Origin: Bradyrhizobium jicamae
GTDB taxonomy: Bacteria > Pseudomonadota > Alphaproteobacteria > Rhizobiales > Xanthobacteraceae
Assembly: GCF_001440395.1 (NCBI RefSeq)
Contig: NZ_LLXZ01000217.1
Location: forward strand, 1 to 38,221
DNA length: 38,221 nt
Direction: 5' to 3'
Shown here: positions 23,301 through 31,400 of the stretch, in pieces
Layout of the letters: each line of letters starts with the position of its first letter
How positions within the stretch are numbered: the stretch's first letter is position 1
Position numbers and translations under genes: made by a program
Notes under the pieces: model-generated
What the model saw: only the letters and a program-made list of their open reading frames with translations
The model's database searches: none
What the model was told of the DNA's origin: nothing

Positions 23301-24065
23301 TTATGCCGGGACGTCGGCGAGTTTCTCGACGGCGGTGCGGTGCAAGTCGTGCTGCTGTTGCAGCATCGCCGAGATCTGGGTGTAGGTGCGCGTGATCTCG
23401 ATGAGGCGGCTCATTTCGTGGACGGAATTGACGTTCGACTTCTCGATGTAGCCCTGGTTCACCCGCGAGGTGACGTCGGGCTGGGGTGCGATGCCCTGGC
23501 CCGCGGAGTAGAGGTTGCCGCCTTCCTTCACGAGCTTCTGCGGGTCCGCAAAAGAGACCAGGCGCAGCTTGCCGCGGACCGTGTCGGTGCGGCCGGTGCC
23601 CTCGACGACTGTGATGTTGCCGTCGGCCGCGATGTTGATCGACTTGTCGGTCGGCTGGAACACGATCGGGCCGGATGTACCCTGTACCAGATCGCCGCTC
23701 GTGGTCACGAGCTGGCCCTGGTTGTTGACCTGCAGGCCGCCGTCGCGGGTGTAGCGCTCGCCGGCCGCCGTCTGCACCACCAGGAACGCCTTGCCGTCGA
23801 TCGCAATATCGAGCGGGTTCTTGGTATGCTCGGAGGGGCCGGCCGCGAAATCGTGATAGGTGGCGCGGTCGTGCACGAACGAGACGCGGCGGTCGGCGCG
23901 CATGAAGTTGTCTTCATGCGCCGGCGAGCGCAGATATTCCTCGAACAGCGACCGGTCGGCCTTGAAGCCGGTCGTGTTGATGTTCGCGACGTTGTTGGCG
24001 ACGACGTCCAACTGCCGTTCCAACGTCATCTTCCGCGATAGTCCGACGAGAAGCATATTCTCCAT
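23301..24065 (-). CDS. flgF: Proximal rod protein FlgF
   Basis: 254-residue rod protein: LVGLSRKMTLERQLDVVANNVANINTTGFKADRSLFEEYL at the start, KNPLDIAIDGKAFLVVQTAAGERYTRDG in the middle, and VNSVHEMSRLIEITRTYTQISAMLQQQHDL at the C-terminus. The frame is open to 24191, but the ATG at 24065 begins the homologous part and has AAGGGGAG about 9 bases upstream. First gene of the operon; sigma-54 promoter 110 bases upstream. Divergent from fliL. Confidence 0.95.
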   Translation of the reverse strand: MENMLLVGLSRKMTLERQLDVVANNVANINTTGFKADRSLFEEYLRSPAHEDNFMRADRRVSFVHDRATYHDFAAGPSEHTKNPLDIAIDGKAFLVVQTAAGERYTRDGGLQVNNQGQLVTTSGDLVQGTSGPIVFQPTDKSINIAADGNITVVEGTGRTDTVRGKLRLVSFADPQKLVKEGGNLYSAGQGIAPQPDVTSRVNQGYIEKSNVNSVHEMSRLIEITRTYTQISAMLQQQHDLHRTAVEKLADVPA

Positions 24066-24097
24066 CGGTGGTTCTCCCCTTGATCGATCCGAAAACT

Positions 24098-24153
24098 GGC
24101 TCTCCCAAGCCTGCGGTCCGGATCCGTCGTAAACCTTTGGGCTCTCCCAAGCC
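24098..24153. repeat. Pair of 14-base direct repeats in the flgF leader
   Basis: GGCTCTCCCAAGCC occurs at 24098-24111 and again at 24140-24153, 42 bases start to start. Both lie in the untranslated leader between the sigma-54 start site and flgF. They could be protein sites or alternate pairing partners in the mRNA. Confidence 0.7.
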
Positions 24154-24167
24154 GGCAGGTCACGCCG
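24153..24167. promoter_or_regulatory. CGGCA-N5-CGCCG palindrome near flgF start site
   Basis: CGGCAGGTCACGCCG, a near-match to the palindrome at 11348-11362, overlaps the predicted flgF transcription start. Further degenerate copies (CGGCAGATTTTTCC at 24278-24291 and CGGCAGAAAG at 24247) lie 55-100 bases upstream of the promoter. Candidate FlbD-type sites. Confidence 0.35.
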
Positions 24168-24175
24168 TTTACTCA

Positions 24176-24190
24176 GCGAAAGCCGTGCCA
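24176..24190 (-). promoter_or_regulatory. Sigma-54 promoter of flgFGAH
   Basis: On the minus strand TGGCACGGCTTTCGC: perfect -24 box, GG-N10-GC spacing, and the same TCGC -12 element as the flgI promoter. The predicted start is near 24164, about 100 bases before the flgF ATG. Confidence 0.8.
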
Positions 24191-24318
24191 AGTGGGGAAG
24201 TGCTGGATTTTTAATGGGTTAGGATATTTTCGGATTGCGGCGGGGGCGGCAGAAAGGTCTTGTTGACCATGTTTGCCCGGCAGATTTTTCCTACTTGGGC
24301 GCCAATGGAAAGGTTCCG

Positions 24319-24326
24319 TTAACCAT
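24319..24326 (+). promoter_or_regulatory. CtrA half-site TTAACCAT upstream of fliL
   Basis: A perfect TTAACCAT lies 129 bases before the fliL ATG in the gap shared with flgF; the upstream TTAA partner is poor (GAAA). Early flagellar genes such as fliLM are CtrA-controlled in Caulobacter, which makes the position meaningful. Confidence 0.4.
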
Positions 24327-24454
24327 TATTACCCTAGCGTTGCACGTGTGGAGAGCGCGTGTGCGCTGGCGGCTTTTGTTTCGCGTTGTGGGGGCATCGT
24401 TACCCAGGCTGGTGGCAACCGCGTTCGTTTTTCGGAATCGAAGCGGGCGGGGCA

Positions 24455-24946
24455 ATGGCTGATAATGAGCAGGCGGAAGGCGCAGACGGCGCAGAAGCCG
24501 CATCGGCGAAAAAGGGCAAGCTCAAGCTGATCATTGCGGTCGCCGGGTTCGTCGCCATCCTTGGCGTCGGCGCGGGCTGGTTCTTCCTGATGCGCGGCCA
24601 TGGCGAGGAGAAGCACGCCGAAGCGCCGCCGCCGAAGCCGCCGTCCTTCGTCGAAGTACCCGACATGATGGTCAACCTGGTCGGCGCCCCCGGCGAGCGG
24701 GTGCAATATCTCCGCGTCAAGGTCGTGCTCGAGATCAAGGAAGAGAAGCAGGTCGAGCAGATCAAGCCGAACCTGCCGCGCGTCACCGACCTGTTCCAGA
24801 CCTACCTGCGCGAATTGCGTCCCTCCGACATCAACGGTTCCGCCGGGCTGTTCCGCCTCAAGGAAGAGCTGACCAAGCGGGTCAACAGCGCGGTGGCGCC
24901 GCAGCAGGTGAGCGCCGTGCTGTTCAAGGAAATCGTCGTGCAGTGA
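24455..24946 (+). CDS. fliL: Flagellar basal body-associated protein FliL
   Basis: Inner-membrane protein of the basal body that supports stator function. Cytoplasmic Ala/Glu-rich N-terminus (1-30), one membrane helix (about 32-52, LIIAVAGFVAILGVGAGWFFLM), a Pro-rich neck, then the periplasmic FliL domain (SFVEVPDMMVNLVGAPGERVQYLRVKVVLEIKEEKQVEQI ... ELTKRVNSAVAPQQVSAVLFKEIVVQ). The frame extends upstream to 24359, but the ATG at 24455 with GGGCGGGG before it is the better start. 18 bases separate it from fliM. Confidence 0.93.
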   Translation: MADNEQAEGADGAEAASAKKGKLKLIIAVAGFVAILGVGAGWFFLMRGHGEEKHAEAPPPKPPSFVEVPDMMVNLVGAPGERVQYLRVKVVLEIKEEKQVEQIKPNLPRVTDLFQTYLRELRPSDINGSAGLFRLKEELTKRVNSAVAPQQVSAVLFKEIVVQ

Positions 24947-24964
24947 TGGGACGGATCTAGCATC

Positions 24965-26167
24965 ATGGCCGGCAACCAAGACCAGATGGACCAGGACGCC
25001 ATTGCCGCGCAATGGGAAGCGTCGCTGGATTCCGAGGACCCCACGGCGGCGGCCGAAGAAGCTGCCGCCAATGAACTCTCCGAAAGCATGGCGCTGCAAT
25101 GGGCGGCCATGGTCGAGGATGGTGGCCGCGAATTCGGCAACAAGAATTCCGGCGAGCGGGTTCTGTCGCAGGAAGAGATCGACAATCTGCTCGGCTTTAC
25201 CGTCGGCGACGTCAATCTCGACGACCATTCCGGCATTCGCGCCATCATCGATTCCGCGATGGTGTCCTACGAGCGTCTGCCGATGCTCGAAATCGTGTTC
25301 GACCGCCTGGTGCGGCTGATGACCACGAGCCTGCGCAACTTCACCTCCGACAATGTCGAAGTCTCGCTCGACCGCATTACTTCGGTCCGCTTCGGCGACT
25401 ACATGAATTCAATTCCGCTGCCGGCCGTGCTCAGCGTGTTCAAGGCCGAGGAATGGGAAAATTTTGGCCTGGCGACGGTCGATTCCAGCCTGATCTATTC
25501 GATCATCGACGTGCTGCTCGGCGGCCGCCGTGGCCAGACCTCGCTGCGCATCGAGGGCCGGCCCTACACCACGATTGAAACCAACCTGGTCAAGCGGCTG
25601 GTCGAAGTCATTCTCGCAGATGCCGAGCAGGCGTTCCGCCCGCTGTCGCCGGTGACGTTCTCGATCGACCGGCTGGAAACCAATCCGCGCTTTGCCGCGA
25701 TCAGCCGTCCCGCCAACGCCGCGATCCTGGTGCGCCTGCGCATCGACATGGAAGACCGCGGCGGGATTGTCGAACTGCTGCTGCCGTACGCCACCATCGA
25801 GCCGATCCGCCCGGTTCTGCTCCAGATGTTCATGGGCGAAAAGTTCGGCCGCGATCCGATCTGGGAAGGACACTTCGCGACCGAGGTGGCGCAGGCCGAG
25901 ATATCGGTCGATGCCGTGCTCTACGAAGCCGACATTCCGCTCAAGCAGCTGATGAAGCTGAAGGTCGGCGACACGCTGCCGCTGGAAATGCGTCCTGAAG
26001 CGCTCGTGCAGGTCCGCTGCGGCAATGTCCTTTTGACCGAAGGACGGATGGGCCGGGTCGGCGACCGCGTCGCCATCCGCGTCACCAAGCAGTTGCGCAA
26101 ACCCAATACCACCTTCGCGATGTTCGAGAAGGCCGACGAGCAAACCAAGTTGATGGAGGCACAATGA
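24965..26167 (+). CDS. fliM: Flagellar motor switch protein FliM
   Basis: C-ring switch component that binds phosphorylated CheY. The CheY-binding type motif LSQEEIDNLLGF is at residues 67-78 rather than at the extreme N-terminus. It is preceded by an acidic extension with two similar short units (AIAAQWEASL at 12-21 and MALQWAAMVED at 42-52). The middle domain has LLGGRRGQTSLRIEGRPYTTIE, and the C-terminal SpoA domain has ISVDAVLYEADIPLKQLMKLKVGDTLPLE. 400 residues. Its stop overlaps the next start (ATGA). Confidence 0.95.
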   Translation: MAGNQDQMDQDAIAAQWEASLDSEDPTAAAEEAAANELSESMALQWAAMVEDGGREFGNKNSGERVLSQEEIDNLLGFTVGDVNLDDHSGIRAIIDSAMVSYERLPMLEIVFDRLVRLMTTSLRNFTSDNVEVSLDRITSVRFGDYMNSIPLPAVLSVFKAEEWENFGLATVDSSLIYSIIDVLLGGRRGQTSLRIEGRPYTTIETNLVKRLVEVILADAEQAFRPLSPVTFSIDRLETNPRFAAISRPANAAILVRLRIDMEDRGGIVELLLPYATIEPIRPVLLQMFMGEKFGRDPIWEGHFATEVAQAEISVDAVLYEADIPLKQLMKLKVGDTLPLEMRPEALVQVRCGNVLLTEGRMGRVGDRVAIRVTKQLRKPNTTFAMFEKADEQTKLMEAQ

Positions 26168-26604
26168 GTCATTCCCTTGGCATTGTAATCGAGAGTCTGG
26201 TGGCGGTGCTGCTGGTGCTCACGATTGCCTACTGCATGCTGCTCAACAAGCGGCTGAAGCGGCTGAAGGCGGACGAGCATTCGCTGAAGGCCACGATCGC
26301 CGAGCTGATCACTGCGACCGAAATCGCCGAGCGGGCGATCGGCGGCCTCAAGCACACCGTGCGCGACGTCAATGAGAATCTCGGCAGCCAGCTCACCGCG
26401 GCAACGCAGATGGCGGGGCATCTGAAGAACATGCTCGCCGAAGGCGATGGCGTCATTCGCCGACTGTCCAAGATCGCGATTGCGGCGCGACCCTCGCAGG
26501 AGGCCGAACCCGCAGCACAGCCCAAGGTCTCCAGCGCCAAGGCGGTTGCCGCGGCGGCTGAAGCATTCTCCGAGCGCCGAAGGGCGAGTGGCCTCGCCGC
26601 ATGA
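26164..26604 (+). CDS. DUF6468 flagellar-operon membrane protein
   Basis: 146 residues: one N-terminal membrane helix (IVIESLVAVLLVLTIAYCMLL, about 7-28), a basic KRLKRLK stop-transfer patch, a helical/coiled region (about 35-110: LKATIAELITATEIAERAIGGLKHTVRDVNENLGSQLTAATQMAGHLKNML) and an Ala-rich tail. This corresponds to the DUF6468 proteins found between fliM and motE in alphaproteobacteria. Overlaps of 4 bases with fliM and with motE show strong translational coupling, so it very likely serves the motor, but the role is not known to me. Confidence 0.8.
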   Translation: MSHSLGIVIESLVAVLLVLTIAYCMLLNKRLKRLKADEHSLKATIAELITATEIAERAIGGLKHTVRDVNENLGSQLTAATQMAGHLKNMLAEGDGVIRRLSKIAIAARPSQEAEPAAQPKVSSAKAVAAAAEAFSERRRASGLAA

Positions 26605-27371
26605 AATCGTTTCGCGATATCCGTGTCATTCCGGTCGTGCTGGTCGCGATCTTCGGCCTTGCAGTGCTGAAGGTCGCCGGCCTCGTGATCGATGGCGGAT
26701 ACGTGTTCGATTATCAGATCAGCCAGCCTGCCAAGCGCTCCTGGGCGCAGGACAATCTAGGTTTTCCCGGCGGCTCCAGGCCTGATACCGCCGACATCAC
26801 CGGTTCGGTCAAGAAGGAAGAGGCGCCGAAGCCGGCCGCGCCGGCTACCGAGGCGCCGAAGCACGACGGCGTCGTGGTGTTTCCCGACCAGAACCCGCAA
26901 TCGGTGTCGGCGTCGGAGCGCGCCATCCTGGAACGGCTGCAGGCGCGGCGGCAGGAACTGGAGCAGCGCGCGCGTGAAATCGAGATTCGCGAAAGCCTGT
27001 TGAAGTCCGCCGAGAAGCGCATCGAGGGCCGCGTCGAGGAGGCGAAGGCCACCGAGGCGCGGATCACGACCGCGAGCGGACAAAAGTCCGAACAGGACGC
27101 CGCCCGCTTCAAGGGCATCATCACCATGTATGAGGGCATGAAGCCGAAGGACGCCGCCAAGGTGTTCGACCGGCTGGAGATGTCCGTGCTCTACGAAATC
27201 GCTTCCCAGATCGCGCCGCGGAAGATGTCGGACATTCTGGGCTTGATGCAGCCGGAAGCGGCCGAGCGGCTGACGGTCGAACTGGCCCGCCGCGCCGGCA
27301 CCGATAAATCCACCTCCACGGCCGAGCTGCCGAAAATCGAAGGCAAGATCCTGCCGCAAAAATCCAACTGA
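26601..27371 (+). CDS. motE: MotE-type protein (MgtE-N-like domain)
   Basis: 256 residues. N-terminal membrane anchor or signal (VIPVVLVAIFGLAVLKVAGLVI, about 9-30), a Pro/Ala linker, a long coiled coil (about 105-165, ERAILERLQARRQELEQRAREIEIRESLL) and a C-terminal MgtE-intracellular-like domain (YEGMKPKDAAKVFDRLEMSVLYEIASQIAPRKMSDILGLMQPEAAERLTVEL). In Sinorhizobium, MotE is a periplasmic chaperone for MotC. It overlaps the DUF6468 gene by 4 bases, the end of fliL-fliM-DUF6468-motE. No MotC-like gene with a clear match is in the window. Confidence 0.87.
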   Translation: MKSFRDIRVIPVVLVAIFGLAVLKVAGLVIDGGYVFDYQISQPAKRSWAQDNLGFPGGSRPDTADITGSVKKEEAPKPAAPATEAPKHDGVVVFPDQNPQSVSASERAILERLQARRQELEQRAREIEIRESLLKSAEKRIEGRVEEAKATEARITTASGQKSEQDAARFKGIITMYEGMKPKDAAKVFDRLEMSVLYEIASQIAPRKMSDILGLMQPEAAERLTVELARRAGTDKSTSTAELPKIEGKILPQKSN

Positions 27372-27417
27372 TGCGCGATGCCGGCGATCCGGCAAAGCGC
27401 ATCGGCGCTACCTTCGG

Positions 27418-27861
27418 TCAGAATCTGCGCGGCCCCGAAGAGACGAACGAGCGGTGCGCCACCGAGAGTGCGCCACGCTCGTTGGTTTCAAGGGCGATCT
27501 TCTGCGCCAGCATGACATCGCCCGCGACGAGATCGCCATCCGGAACGAAGCACCATTTGCAGACGTGGTGACCGGTCTCGCTCAGTTCCTCGATGTTCGT
27601 CTGCGTGCCATGATGGATCCGATATCGCGTCCCGGTTTGGCTGCCGATGACGTCGAAATATCGGAATCGCTCATAGGAGGCACGCTGCTTCGGCGAGAGC
27701 CACTCCTTCAGGAGCGTGAGGGCTCTCGCCTCGGTTTCGAAGCGGAACGTCTTGCTGCCGGAACCGGATCGCGCCACCACCAGCGAAAGCGCCGAAAGCA
27801 GCGCCGTGCCGAGCAAAGCGAGGACGAACGAGCATATCGCAAGCGCGATCTGCTGGGTCAC
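27418..27861 (-). CDS. Unknown protein with N-terminal membrane helix
   Basis: 147 residues from a GTG start. An N-terminal hydrophobic helix (IALAICSFVLALLGTALLSALSLVV) is followed by a soluble part: ALTLLKEWLSPKQRASYERFRYFDVIGSQTGTRYRIHHGTQTNIEELSETGHHVCKWCFVPDGDLVAGDVMLAQKIALETNE. I recall this globular pattern (RYFDVIG, then TGxRYRI, CFxPxGxLxxGDVMLAQKxALE) as a recurring but uncharacterised domain in Bradyrhizobium and phages. It lies 5 bases after the next gene, so the two form an operon, opposite in direction to motE and to the large helical-repeat gene. Confidence 0.72.
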   Translation of the reverse strand: MTQQIALAICSFVLALLGTALLSALSLVVARSGSGSKTFRFETEARALTLLKEWLSPKQRASYERFRYFDVIGSQTGTRYRIHHGTQTNIEELSETGHHVCKWCFVPDGDLVAGDVMLAQKIALETNERGALSVAHRSFVSSGPRRF

Positions 27862-27866
27862 GGCCG

Positions 27867-28088
27867 TCAGCCGCCAACGAGACGCGGATAAAACAGCGTT
27901 TCCTCCGCCGTCGGATCGAAGGAGCGGATCACCCGTTGCTCGCCGGGCCCCGATCGTACGGCTGCCGTAAAGCCTGCGCCGGTCAAATCCCTGAACCGCC
28001 GCTCGGCCTTTTCGACTTCCGCGCGATCATGGATGTCGAATGTATGCCGGGTGTCGCCAGTACGATCCATCACGATCTGGGTTGCCAT
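27867..28088 (-). CDS. Unknown 73-residue protein
   Basis: Small soluble protein, unrecognised. The ATG at 28088 has GGAG about 9 bases upstream; the frame continues to 28175 but without a better start. The product alternates strands and a helix: ATQIVMDRTGDTRHTFDIHDRAEVEKAERRFRDLTGAGFTAAVR, then a GEQRVIRSFDPTAEETLFYPRL tail. This suggests a small alpha/beta domain that handles or mimics a modified peptide. Similar small proteins occur near phage or plasmid genes. First gene of a two-gene minus-strand unit. Confidence 0.65.
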   Translation of the reverse strand: MATQIVMDRTGDTRHTFDIHDRAEVEKAERRFRDLTGAGFTAAVRSGPGEQRVIRSFDPTAEETLFYPRLVGG

Positions 28089-28394
28089 TTCACGCACTCC
28101 GAATTGACTGCCTGAGGCAGGTTTGGCGACCCGGGAAGCGTTGGTTTGACTGCCGGCCCCGCATCCCGGGTCCATTGTTTCCCTAAGACGGGATGGCTGA
28201 TGTTAGTTCCATCCGTCGTGAGATTAATGATCCAGATCATGGCGCGGGACGGCGACGTGGCGATAGCCGCATCCCTTAAGGTCTGTGATGCTTACCAAGA
28301 CGCGAGCAGAGGCCGGATTCCGCGCCATCCCGCAATAGTGTGATTGCTCGCCCCGGCGCCCCACCGCCGCTTCAACGAAATCAATAAGTTGACG

Positions 28395-28409
28395 TTAACA
28401 AAGCCTTAA
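28395..28409 (+). promoter_or_regulatory. CtrA full-core box upstream of the large helical-repeat gene
   Basis: TTAA (28395-28398), 7 bases, TTAA (28406-28409), an exact TTAA-N7-TTAA core with G instead of C at the final position. It ends 76 bases before the ATG at 28486 (55 before the alternative TTG at 28465). The rest of the 397-base gap (28089-28485) shows no gene. Confidence 0.55.
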
Positions 28410-28485
28410 GCCGCCCACTCCAAGATTCAAACGTGCGGGCGAAAGCACTTCGCCGCTGAATTCATTGAGGCATGAGATCTTCTGG

Positions 28486-31400
28486 ATGGGGCGAAGGGCT
28501 GCCGCTGAAACTGGATCGCCGGGCCGCGCATTGGCGCGGGCGGCGCAGCGTTGCCTTAATTATCTCGGCCAGCCCATTGCTGTTGCTTTGTTATTCGCCG
28601 GTTTGACGTTCTCGCAAGCCTGCCGGGCCGACGATCCCGTCCGGGGGGAGGCGACGTTCACCTCCGCAGGCGGCTTCGCACGGCTGGTGTTGAGGCTGGC
28701 GGAAGACGTCGAATCCGACGTTTCCACCGCGGGTTCGATCATCATCATCCGCTTCAGGCGCCCGGTGGACATTCCCGTCGATAAATTGTCGGACGCCGTG
28801 CCCGATTATGTCGGCTCGGCGCGGCGCGATCCCGACGGTACGGCGATCCGGCTGTCGCTGGCGCGGCGGGCGACCGTCAATACGATGACGGCGGGTGAGC
28901 GGATTTTCATCGACTTCCTGCCCGATAGCTGGACCGGTCCGCCGCCCGCGCTTCCTGCTGCGGTCGTGCGCGAACTGGCGGAGCGGGCGCGGGCTGCCGA
29001 GCGCGCGCTACGTGCGCAGATGGCGGTAGCGGCCGCGAAGAAGAGGCCGCCGGTGCGTGTCCGCGCCTCGGTGCAGCCGACCTTCGTCCGCTTCGTGTTC
29101 GAGATGCCCGATGGCGTCAACGTCTCGTCGGTGCTGAACGAGCAGAAGCTGACGCTGCAGTTCAACAGCGTGCTCAATTTCGACCTGGCGGATGCGAAGG
29201 TGGCGGCGCCGCCGAACATCGCCTCGATCAATCAGCGGGCCGATGTCGACTCTTCCGCAGTCGACATCGTGCTGATCGGCGAAGTCGACGTGCATTCCTT
29301 CCGCGAGGAAAAGAACTACGTGATCGATGTCGGCTTCCAGCAGCCGGAAAAGGCCGCCTCCGCGGAGCCGCAGGCTGCAGCGAAGCCGGTCGCGCCGCCG
29401 GCCAAGCCCGGGCCTGCCGCGCGGATGTCCCGCGACAAGGCTTTGAAGGAAACGCCGCCGCAGCCGGCGGAGATTCCGCCTGCTACCTCGGAGGTGATTG
29501 CCGACCAGGCCAAGATCGAGATCAAGCCCGCGCAAGCCAGCGACGCGCCCCCGGCGGAGGCGGCAATGCCGGCCGTCGACAAGGTGCCGCCGGCCAGTGG
29601 AAACGCCACTCCCGCGCCCGAAAAAATGGCGACCGCACCGGAAAAGCCATTGCCACCGGTCGAAGCTGCGAAAGTAGCGCAGCCCGAGCAGGTCCAGGCC
29701 ACTGCGGAAGCGCCGAAACCCGCCGCACCCAGGCAGGCGCCACCTCTTGCGGAGCCGCCGGCGAAGGCAGCGGCCGCCGGTCCGCCACCCGAAAGCGGTG
29801 CCAAGGACAAGACCCCCATCGTCGAGGCGAGGCGCGACAGCGACGGCCTTCGCGTGACGTTCTCCTTTGCCGCGCCGACCCCGGCGGCGCTGTTCCGCCG
29901 TGCCGATACGGTGTGGCTGGTGTTCGATCAGACCAAGCCGGTCGATATCGAACCGATCCGCGCCAAGGGCGGCGCCATCATCGGCGACGTGGTTCGGCTG
30001 CCGCTGGACAAGGGGCAGGCGATCCGTATCCGGCTCAACCGGCCGCAGATTCCTTCGCTCGAAAGCGAAGGCCGCGCCAACGGTGCCGAGTGGACGCTGA
30101 TCTTCGCCGACCGCGGCCAGACGCCGCCGCTGCCGCTGACGGTGCTGCGCAACATCACCGATCCCGCGCTCGCCACCGTCACCGTGCCACTGGCCAATCC
30201 TGGCGCGATGCACCGGCTGGTCGATCCCGACGCCGGCGACACGCTGCTGGTCGTGACCGCGCCGCCGCCGACCCGCGGCCTGATCAAGCGGCAGGATTTC
30301 GTCGAGCTGTCGCTCCTGGAATCCGTGCATGGCGTGGTGGTGCACCCGAACTCCGACGATATCAGCGCCGAGGTCGGCGCCGACAAGGTGATGCTCGGCC
30401 GGCCCGGCGGATTGACGCTGTCGTCTGCCGACGTCGCCGCCGAACGCGCCACCGCGGCGGTGCGGCCGCTGTTCGACGCCGCTGAATGGCGCAAGAACCG
30501 GGAAGAGAAATTCCTGCCGCGGCTGGATGCGCTGATCAAGGCGGCTGCCGCCGCGGGACCTGAACAAAAGGCGGAAGCCCGGCTCGAGCTTGCCAATTTC
30601 TACATGTCGCGCGGCATGTATCAGGAAGCGAGAGGGGTGACCAACCTCATCCTCTCCGACACCAATCAGGGTAATGAAGATGCTGCCGTGATGATGGTGC
30701 ATGCGGTCGCCAGCATCCTGATCGGCCATCCCGAGCGCGCGCTCAAGGATCTTGCCAGTCCGGCGATCGGCAACGGCTACGATTCCCAATTGTGGAAAGG
30801 GTTCGCGTTCGCCCGCCAGGAAAAATGGGCTGATGCGCGCGAGAAGTTCAAGAACGCCGAATTCTCGATTGCCGCGCTGCCGCTGGAACTGCAGCGCATC
30901 GTTACCGCGGACGCGATGCGGGCTTCCCTCGAGGTGAAGGATTATGGCGGGGCCTCGCGGCGGCGCAGCGAACTCGAGGTGATCGGTATTCCCACCGAGA
31001 TGAAGCCCGAGATCGCCGTGCTGCGCGGGCGTCTGGCGGAGGCGCTGGGACACGACAAGGACGCGCTCGACGCCTACAGGTTTGCGGCGCAGTCCAACGA
31101 CCGGCAGGCGTCGGCGGAGGCGCGGCTGCTGCAGGCCCTGCTGCGGCACCGGCGCGGCGAACTCGGCCAGGCCGAGTTGACGCGCGAGCTGGAGATTTTG
31201 TCGGTCATCTGGCGCGGCGACGCGATCGAGCTGAAGGCGTTGAACAGGCTGACCCAGCTCTACTCGGAAAACGGACGTTATACCGAGGCGCTCGCCGCCG
31301 CCAAGACCGCAACCAGGCTGCAGCCGAACTCCGAACTGTCGCGGCAGAGCCAGGATGTTGCGTCCGGGCTGTTCACCGAAATCTATCTCGGCCAGAAGGG

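Noticed and set aside
24431..24445. Sigma-54 promoter TGGCAACCGCGTTCG before fliL
   Set aside because: The GG-N10-GC spacing ends in CG, not GC, and the site is too close to the fliL start.
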